From the NCBI GenBank assembly GCA_044337515.1, contig JBIINK010000019.1:1-41120 (forward strand): DNA of 41,120 bases, in the 5' to 3' direction. Every line of letters starts with the position of its first letter. The stretch's first letter is position 1. The notes under the pieces were generated by a model, which had not been told where the DNA came from, ran no database searches, and saw nothing but the letters and a program-made list of their open reading frames with translations. A program made the position numbers and the translations under genes. Source of the stretch: CAJBVG01 sp044337515 (GTDB lineage Bacteria; Bacteroidota; Bacteroidia; Sphingobacteriales; Sphingobacteriaceae). This document shows, one piece after another, positions 36,357-41,120 of this stretch.

Positions 36357-36797
36357 TTATGAGATCTTTATTTCTTTTACTGTCGGTAACGCAACTTTCA
36401 TTTTCATAATAGTAACGTATAAAATTCCCTCTTTGTATTCTGCAGAAATATTTTCCTGATCGGCAATCTCTGGTAAATTGAATGAGCGTTTGAATGAATG
36501 ATGTCCGAATTCTTTTCGTGTATACTTCATTCCTTCTTGTTTAGCATCCTCTTTCTTCTCCGTCGATATGGTCAATATTTCTTTCTCTAACTTAATATTG
36601 AATGCTTCTTTCGTTAATCCTGGTGCTGCTAACTCAATTTGAAAATGTTCAGCACTCTCCAATACATTTACTGCTGGTGCTACTGCTGTAGAATCGAATC
36701 CACTTGGACTGAATAGTTCATGATAAAGTGGATTGAACATTTTTTCTAACATGTGATTGCTTAATGGTCCGTTGTTTTTGAATTTTACAAATGTCAT
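36357..36797 (-). CDS. Small heat shock protein, Hsp20/alpha-crystallin family
   Basis: 146 residues. An N-terminal arm (MTFVKFKNNGPLSNHMLEKMF) is followed by an alpha-crystallin domain from about residue 40 to 135, with the characteristic FNIKLEKEILTISTEKK strands, FKRSFNLPE and the A-x-x-x-x-G-I-L motif AEYKEGILYVTI. The C-terminal IKIS can serve as the I-x-I anchor for oligomerisation. It acts as an ATP-independent holdase. It is monocistronic, with its own terminator and an unusually good Shine-Dalgarno site, which fits a need for strong induced translation. I see no CIRCE-like inverted repeat upstream. Confidence 0.95.
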   Translation of the reverse strand: MTFVKFKNNGPLSNHMLEKMFNPLYHELFSPSGFDSTAVAPAVNVLESAEHFQIELAAPGLTKEAFNIKLEKEILTISTEKKEDAKQEGMKYTRKEFGHHSFKRSFNLPEIADQENISAEYKEGILYVTIMKMKVALPTVKEIKIS

Positions 36798-36805
36798 TTT
36801 TTGTT

Positions 36806-36811
36806 CTCCTT
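36806..36811 (-). promoter_or_regulatory. Strong Shine-Dalgarno site of hsp20
   Basis: The minus strand reads AAGGAG eight bases before the ATG. Most genes in this window, as usual in Bacteroidota, show only A-rich sequence there, so this site stands out and fixes the hsp20 start. Confidence 0.75.
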
Positions 36812-36936
36812 ATTTTTTTTGTTGTTTGGCATGTGTATCTCAACACCCATACCAAGGCAAAAAATCATCAATAAACTAGACAATTTGTCGTTTCGACCGT
36901 TAATTAACCTGAAAATTTAGCAGAGTTTTGCTGATT

Positions 36937-38334
36937 TTAGAATATTTTGCCAGGGTTTAGTATCCAATTGGGATCGAATACTTTTTTGATTCCTCGCATT
37001 AAATCTAAATTTCGTTCCGAATATTTAATCGACATGTACTCTCGTTGAACATATCCAATACCATGTTCTCCAGAAATAGTTCCGTTTAAATAAGTAGTAA
37101 GTTGAAAAATTTCTTTAATACCATCTTTCAATTTTGTATTCCAATCTTCGTCACTCATCCCGCCTTTAATAATATTGATGTGCAAATTCCCATCTCCTGC
37201 ATGTCCGTAACACACCGATTGAAATCCATATTTCGTTCCTATTTCTTTTACACCAGCTAAGAGCTTTGCTAATTCTGCACGCGGTACTACCGTATCTTCT
37301 TCTTTATATATCGAATGTGCTTTTACCGAATGCGCCATGTTTCTGCGCATCTTCCACCATTCTTCTTTTTGTGCAGAAGAATCGGCAAATAATACTTCTT
37401 CTACTTTATGTTGATACAATACTTCTGTAATGGCTTCACATTCTTTATACATACTGTCCAAATCATTTCCATCTACTTCTATTAATAAGTATGCTTTAAT
37501 ATCATCTTTTTGTTCGAAATGAATATGCTCATGTGCAACAACCCAATCTACTCCGTCTTTTTCCATGAACTCTAATGCCGATGGACTCTGACCCGCAGTA
37601 AAAATTGCTGATACTGCATCGCATGCTTTTTCCGATTCGTAGAATGAAGCTAACAACAATAAATTGTGCTTCGGTGCTGGTATTAATTTGAATACAATTT
37701 TAGTGATGATACCAAGCGTTCCTTCCGATCCAATCATTAATTGTGTTAGGTTATATCCCGATGCATATTTCAATGTGTTTGCACCTGTCCAAATGATTTC
37801 CCCATCAGGTAAAACCATTTCAATGTTCAATACATAATCGCGTACAGTACCATATTTTACTGCTCTTGGGCCACCACTCGATTCTGCTAAATTCCCTCCT
37901 AACATACACGAACCTTTACTCGATGGATCTACAGGATACATTAATCCGTGTTCCGAAATCGCATCCATAAATACTTGTGTAATGACTCCCGGCTCTACAG
38001 TCGATTGTAAATTGCGCGTATCCACTTCAATAATTTTATTGAACTTTTCCATACTCAAAATCACACCACCCTGAACCGCTAATGCTCCACCACTTAATCC
38101 CGTTCCACCAGCACGTGGTGTCACCGGAATTTGGTGTTCATTACAATACTTCATGATGTCCGAAACTTCTATGCTATTCGCTGGAATTAAAACGACCTCT
38201 GGAATAAAAATATAATCTTCCGTTTCATCGTGCGAGTAATCTAACATGTCTTCTTCGGCGAAGAGAACTTGCTGTTTACTTAGTAAGGACTGAAAGTGAG
38301 CTAAGTCGGATTGGGTTATTTTTTGGTAATTCAT
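36937..38334 (-). CDS. FAD-linked oxidase (GlcD/D-lactate dehydrogenase type)
   Basis: 465 residues. The FAD-binding PCMH domain occupies about 40-225, with PRAGGTGLSGG (73-83) and VDPSSKGSCMLGGNLAESSGGPRAVKYG. The C-terminal FAD-oxidase domain carries GHAGDGNLHI (about 377) and NGTISGEHGIG (about 417), signatures of the glycolate oxidase GlcD, D-lactate and D-2-hydroxyacid dehydrogenase group. Substrate is not decidable from sequence. No GlcE/GlcF partner is next to it, so a single-subunit D-2-hydroxyacid (for example D-lactate) dehydrogenase is likelier than glycolate oxidase. The start lies 20 nt from a heptamer array that fills the gap to folB. Confidence 0.9.
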   Translation of the reverse strand: MNYQKITQSDLAHFQSLLSKQQVLFAEEDMLDYSHDETEDYIFIPEVVLIPANSIEVSDIMKYCNEHQIPVTPRAGGTGLSGGALAVQGGVILSMEKFNKIIEVDTRNLQSTVEPGVITQVFMDAISEHGLMYPVDPSSKGSCMLGGNLAESSGGPRAVKYGTVRDYVLNIEMVLPDGEIIWTGANTLKYASGYNLTQLMIGSEGTLGIITKIVFKLIPAPKHNLLLLASFYESEKACDAVSAIFTAGQSPSALEFMEKDGVDWVVAHEHIHFEQKDDIKAYLLIEVDGNDLDSMYKECEAITEVLYQHKVEEVLFADSSAQKEEWWKMRRNMAHSVKAHSIYKEEDTVVPRAELAKLLAGVKEIGTKYGFQSVCYGHAGDGNLHINIIKGGMSDEDWNTKLKDGIKEIFQLTTYLNGTISGEHGIGYVQREYMSIKYSERNLDLMRGIKKVFDPNWILNPGKIF

Positions 38335-38353
38335 TTTTTTAGACTATAGATAT

Positions 38354-38500
38354 TGGACATTGGACTAAAGACACTGGACACTGGATTAAAGACATTGGAC
38401 ACTGGACACTGGACACTGGATTAAAGACACTGGACACTGGACAAAAATAATTCATAATTCATAATTCATAATTCCTAATTCCTAATTCCTAATTCCTAAT
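38354..38500. repeat. Heptamer word array, 21 words in perfect register
   Basis: Exactly 147 nt: TGGACAT/TGGACTA/AAGACAC/TGGACAC/TGGATTA words (13), one transition word AAATAAT, then TCATAAT three times and TCCTAAT four times. No indel breaks the register. The final word contains the TAG stop codon of folB (38496-38498). The word order (TGGACAC type, then AT-rich type) is the same as at 30792-30910. Confidence 0.9.
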
Positions 38501-38891
38501 TTTTATAAGTTACTCGGGCATTACCAATCATGCCTTCAATCGGAACATGTTTTTTAGTAAGCGATACTTCTATGGAATGTATATTAGGATTGAGTAGTTT
38601 TATTCGATCGTAAATCGATTTTACTACCGTTTCTAATAATTTTCGTGGAATAGCCATTTCTTCTTTCGCAATTTGAAATAAGGTTTCGTAGTTAACAGTC
38701 AATCCTAATTCCTCTTCTACATTAAAAGTAGGAATATTTTCAATTCCTAATTCCTCATTCCTAATTCCTAATTCAAAATCGTTAATTTCTACAACAATAT
38801 CCACCACAAATGTGTTACCTATTAGATTTTCTTCCTGATAAAAACCATGAAAGGAATGAAATTCTAAATTATTCAAAGAGATTGTATACAT
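38496..38891 (-). CDS. folB: Dihydroneopterin aldolase with an in-frame word-array insertion
   Basis: 131 residues of the FolB family, which makes 6-hydroxymethyl-7,8-dihydropterin for folate synthesis. Conserved features: FHSFHGFYQEEN at the start with the substrate Glu (about E21/E22), LTVNYETLF with Tyr68, and SLTKKHVP with catalytic Lys113. Between the second and third elements the protein carries FELGIRNEELGIENIPTFNVEEELG, about ten residues longer than the same loop in E. coli FolB. This stretch is encoded by a heptamer array of the kind found between genes. It lies in a loop away from the catalytic residues, so the enzyme may still work. It is divergent from the acyl-CoA dehydrogenase gene, 61 nt away. 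Confidence 0.88.
   Translation of the reverse strand: MYTISLNNLEFHSFHGFYQEENLIGNTFVVDIVVEINDFELGIRNEELGIENIPTFNVEEELGLTVNYETLFQIAKEEMAIPRKLLETVVKSIYDRIKLLNPNIHSIEVSLTKKHVPIEGMIGNARVTYKN
38743..38774. repeat. Heptamer word array inside folB
   Basis: About four and a half copies of ATTCCTA-type words in the plus strand, the same word as in the array just past the folB stop. One copy has C instead of A at 38756; on the coding strand this makes codon 46 GAG where a perfect copy would give TAG. A related 12-nt patch, including the GAG variant, recurs at 38703-38714 and encodes EELG again. Confidence 0.85.
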
Positions 38892-38916
38892 TATTAAGCC
38901 CTTTTGAGTTTTTTAT

Positions 38917-38924
38917 TACCTTTG
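38917..38924 (+). promoter_or_regulatory. Candidate Bacteroidota -7 element for the acyl-CoA dehydrogenase gene
   Basis: TACCTTTG, followed by C, fits the TAnnTTTG consensus of primary promoters in this phylum and sits 28 nt before the ATG. A TTG at 38904-38906 is too close to be a standard -33 element, so only the -7 half is convincing. Confidence 0.5.
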
Positions 38925-38952
38925 CCTCAATAAACAAATATATAGAATAGCA

Positions 38953-40134
38953 ATGGCTAAAACAGATCTTTTTGAAGCTCCAGATTATTATTTAATTGAC
39001 GAGTTATTAACAGAAGAACACAAATTAGTTCGCAACTCGGTACGCGATTGGGTAAAGAAGGAAGTAAGTCCGATTATTGAAGATTACGCTCAACGTGCAG
39101 AGTTCCCTAAACATTTAGTAAAAGGATTAGGTGAGATTGGTGCTTTTGGCCCAACTATCCCTGTTCAATATGGTGGTGGCGGTATGGATTATATTTCATA
39201 CGGATTAATTATGCAAGAAGTAGAGCGTGGCGATTCAGGCATCCGTTCAACAGCATCAGTACAAGGTTCATTAGTAATGTGGCCTATCTATGCTTACGGT
39301 TCGGAAGCTCAACGCAATAAATATTTACCAAAATTAGCATCAGGCGAATTCATGGGTTGCTTCGGATTAACAGAGCCTAACCATGGTTCGAATCCAAGTG
39401 GCATGCTAACCAACTATAAAGAAGATGGCGACCATGTGATTTTAAATGGTGCAAAAATGTGGATCTCCAATGCTCCTTTTGCCGACATCGCTGTAGTATG
39501 GGCGAAGAACGAAGAAGGTAGAATCAAAGGGATTATTGTAGAACGTGGAATGGAAGGTTTTACCACTCCTGAAACTCATAACAAATGGTCGCTTCGTGCA
39601 TCTGCAACTGGCGAATTAGTATTCGATAATGTTCGTGTTCCGAAAGAAAATATTTTACCAAACGTAGAAGGATTAAAAGGTCCATTAGGATGTTTGAACC
39701 AAGCGCGTTACGGTATTGCTTGGGGTGCAATGGGTGCTGCGATGGATTGTTACGATACTGCTTTACGTTATTCGAAAGAACGTATTCAATTTGATCGCCC
39801 AATCGGTGGATTCCAATTGCAACAAAAGAAATTAGCAGAAATGATTACTGAAATTACTAAAGGTCAATTATTAAATTGGAGACTTGGTGTTTTAAAATCA
39901 GAAGATAGAGCTACTGCTGCTCAAATTTCCATGGCTAAACGTAACTCTGTTGAAGTTGCTTTAAACACTGCCCGCGAAGCTCGTCAGATGCTTGGTGGTA
40001 TGGGCATCACCGGCGAATATCCAATTATGCGCCACATGATGAACTTAGAATCTGTTGTTACTTACGAAGGTACTCATGATATCCACTTGTTAATTACAGG
40101 GATGGATGTTACGGGGCTGAATGCCTTTAAGTAA
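38953..40134 (+). CDS. gcdH: Glutaryl-CoA dehydrogenase-like acyl-CoA dehydrogenase
   Basis: 393 residues, full length for the family. It is a flavoenzyme that oxidises and decarboxylates glutaryl-CoA to crotonyl-CoA in lysine and tryptophan breakdown. The match to the GCDH branch is detailed: GIRSTASVQGSLVM with R98 (the substrate-carboxylate Arg), FGLTEPNHGSNPSGM, WSLRASATGELVFDNVRVP, GCLNQARYGIAWGAMG, and YEGTHDIH with the catalytic base E372. The enzyme is thought to be soluble and to pass electrons to ETF. No lysine-degradation genes lie beside it. The stop codon TAA is the first three bases of an octamer array. Confidence 0.9.
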   Translation: MAKTDLFEAPDYYLIDELLTEEHKLVRNSVRDWVKKEVSPIIEDYAQRAEFPKHLVKGLGEIGAFGPTIPVQYGGGGMDYISYGLIMQEVERGDSGIRSTASVQGSLVMWPIYAYGSEAQRNKYLPKLASGEFMGCFGLTEPNHGSNPSGMLTNYKEDGDHVILNGAKMWISNAPFADIAVVWAKNEEGRIKGIIVERGMEGFTTPETHNKWSLRASATGELVFDNVRVPKENILPNVEGLKGPLGCLNQARYGIAWGAMGAAMDCYDTALRYSKERIQFDRPIGGFQLQQKKLAEMITEITKGQLLNWRLGVLKSEDRATAAQISMAKRNSVEVALNTAREARQMLGGMGITGEYPIMRHMMNLESVVTYEGTHDIHLLITGMDVTGLNAFK

Positions 40135-40213
40135 TATGTTAATATGTTAATGGGATAATATGTTAATGTAGCCTGCATTAACATATTAACATATTATCTC
40201 ATTAACATATTAA
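40132..40213. repeat. Octamer word array forming a long hairpin between convergent genes
   Basis: The 8-nt words are TAATATGT twice, TAATGGGA, TAATATGT, TAATGTAG, then CCTGCATT, AACATATT twice, ATCTCATT, AACATATT. The left arm 40139-40168 pairs with 40185-40213 with one mismatch, giving a stem of nearly 30 bp. The first word contains the stop codon of the dehydrogenase and the right arm contains the stop and last codons (ILIC) of the convergent dioxygenase gene. It can act as a bidirectional terminator. Confidence 0.88.
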
Positions 40214-41077
40214 TATCGATGTCATCGCTATCGATCCATACACTTCCTGATCATTAAAGTACGTAACTTTTTCCTTTTCGTTTTTCAAAGCTAGGATGTA
40301 GAGCAAGGGTAAATAATGCTCCGGACTAGGAATCGATAATTGTATTTCTCGTCCTAATTTCGAATAGTTAATTAAGGCTTGATGATCGTTATTCGAGATT
40401 AAATTTTTGAACGTATCGTTCGCTTTTACAGCCCACTCATATCCCCCATCTGCATTCTTCCAATCCATTATACCTAGGTTGTGAACCATGTTTCCACTAC
40501 CAATAATCATTACGCCTTTTTTACGCAAGCTTTGTAATTGTTGACCTAATTCGTAATGGTAAGCAGCGTCTTTACGGTAGTCTAAACTTAATTGAATAAT
40601 AGGAATATCAGCTTTCGGATACATGTGCATAATAACCGACCAACATCCGTGATCTAAACCCCACTCGTGATCTAATCCGACTGTTGCCATGGTAATTGCT
40701 TTCTTCGTTTCTTCAGCAATGGCTAAAGATCCAGGCGCTGGATATTCTACTGCAAATAACTCTTTTGGAAAGCCACCAAAATCGTGAATCGTTTTAGGTT
40801 TCGGCATTGCAGTTACAAATGTTCCTGGAGTTTCCCAGTGCGCACTAACACAAACTATAGCATTTGGCTTTGGTAAGGTTTGTCCAAGTTTTTTCCACTC
40901 TCTAGAGAAGGCATTGTCTTCTATAGCATTCATCGGACTTCCATGTCCAAGGAACAATACTGGCATTAATGGCGAAGGCTCGAAGCTCTCCGATATTTTC
41001 GATAAATCTTTTAGTGTCATGGCGCTTGCTGCGAATGGTAGTAATAATAGGGATTGGATGAATTTTAGCCTATTCAT
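40202..41077 (-). CDS. ygiD: YgiD-like class III extradiol dioxygenase with N-terminal signal-like extension
   Basis: 291 residues of the LigB/DODA group (4,5-DOPA extradiol dioxygenase-like). Metal ligands appear as H45 (LFLGHGSPMN), H80 (VSAHWE), H199 (GNMVHNLG) and H254 (SPEHYLPLL). HDFGGFPKELF and YPKADIPIIQLSLD match the E. coli YgiD pattern closely. Compared with the E. coli protein (about 270 residues), this one has an extra hydrophobic start, MNRLKFIQSLLLLPFAASAM, which looks like a signal peptide or lipid-free anchor; internal starts are not obvious. Physiological substrate is unknown; activity on DOPA is known for E. coli YgiD. The C-terminal LIC residues come from the adjoining repeat array. 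Confidence 0.9.
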   Translation of the reverse strand: MNRLKFIQSLLLLPFAASAMTLKDLSKISESFEPSPLMPVLFLGHGSPMNAIEDNAFSREWKKLGQTLPKPNAIVCVSAHWETPGTFVTAMPKPKTIHDFGGFPKELFAVEYPAPGSLAIAEETKKAITMATVGLDHEWGLDHGCWSVIMHMYPKADIPIIQLSLDYRKDAAYHYELGQQLQSLRKKGVMIIGSGNMVHNLGIMDWKNADGGYEWAVKANDTFKNLISNNDHQALINYSKLGREIQLSIPSPEHYLPLLYILALKNEKEKVTYFNDQEVYGSIAMTSILIC

Positions 41078-41096
41078 TGTTCGTGATAAGAGAATT

Positions 41097-41120
41097 GTAT
41101 TAAGTATTATGTACTATGTA
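41097..41120. repeat. Start of another heptamer array at the right edge
   Basis: The words GTATTAA, GTATTAT and GTACTAT, then GTA, run to the end of the window. They match in reverse complement the TTAATAC/ATAATAC part of the array at 30862-30889. The array lies 20 nt upstream of the ygiD start and probably continues outside. Confidence 0.6.

Noticed and set aside
36798..36936. CIRCE or other heat-shock operator upstream of hsp20
   Set aside because: No TTAGCACTC-N9-GAGTGCTAA-like inverted repeat is present.
30792..38500. Possible CRISPR arrays
   Set aside because: The period is 7 or 8 bp with no spacers and no cas genes in the window.

Overview
The window looks like a chromosomal segment of an AT-rich environmental member of the Bacteroidota. 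The signs are a giant secreted protein built on DLDDDNDG/DLDSDGDGC calcium-binding repeats, a sensor kinase with a two-component-regulator propeller and Y_Y_Y domain, a TAnnTTTG-type -7 promoter element, mostly weak Shine-Dalgarno sites, and a short Ppx and a zinc-finger-less TopA of the type usual in this phylum. I see no tRNA, rRNA, phage, insertion sequence or CRISPR array.

Layout. (1) Positions 1-16934, minus strand: one uninterrupted frame of at least 5,644 codons, starting with a signal peptide and running off the left edge. It has 16 modules of about 280 residues (thrombospondin-type-3-like Ca2+ loops enclosing discoidin-like or other beta-sandwich domains), then about eight Ig/PKD-like domains, then three copies of a 99-residue (297-bp) repeat. 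(2) 17192-20685: an overlapping sensor kinase/response regulator pair just upstream of the giant gene, with a 30-bp tandem repeat and a strong terminator-like hairpin between them. (3) 20686-22059: a gene-poor zone with one small unknown ORF and a mosaic of palindromes. (4) 22060-30661: a tight six-gene minus-strand operon, topA - unknown - PolB-like exonuclease - fused peptide-type ABC ATPase - rnr - polyprenyl diphosphate synthase. (5) 31081-34812: ppx, ppk1 and a lysine/alanine-rich histone-H1-like protein (polyphosphate and nucleoid genes). (6) 35021-41077: single genes: YajQ, an outer-membrane barrel protein, Hsp20, an FAD-linked oxidase, folB, glutaryl-CoA dehydrogenase and a YgiD-like dioxygenase.

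The most unusual signal is not a protein. Between genes from about 21.7 kb to the right edge lie degenerate tandem arrays of 7-bp or 8-bp 'words' that keep register over up to 147 nt, each locus using its own word set. The arrays touch or include the stop codons of ppx, ppk1, folB, ygiD, the glutaryl-CoA dehydrogenase and the polyprenyl synthase. Some flip orientation in the middle to form long hairpins, and one word set occurs inside folB, where the only deviant base is the one that removes an in-frame TAG. They resemble in form the short tandemly repeated repetitive (STRR) heptamers of cyanobacteria. I regard them as the best candidate here for something under-described.

Co-operation of genes: the kinase and regulator form one signalling unit and could control the giant protein (inference). 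Ppk1 and Ppx make and break polyphosphate. TopA, the histone-like protein, the exonuclease and RNase R are nucleic-acid housekeeping. The rest are unrelated metabolic and stress genes.
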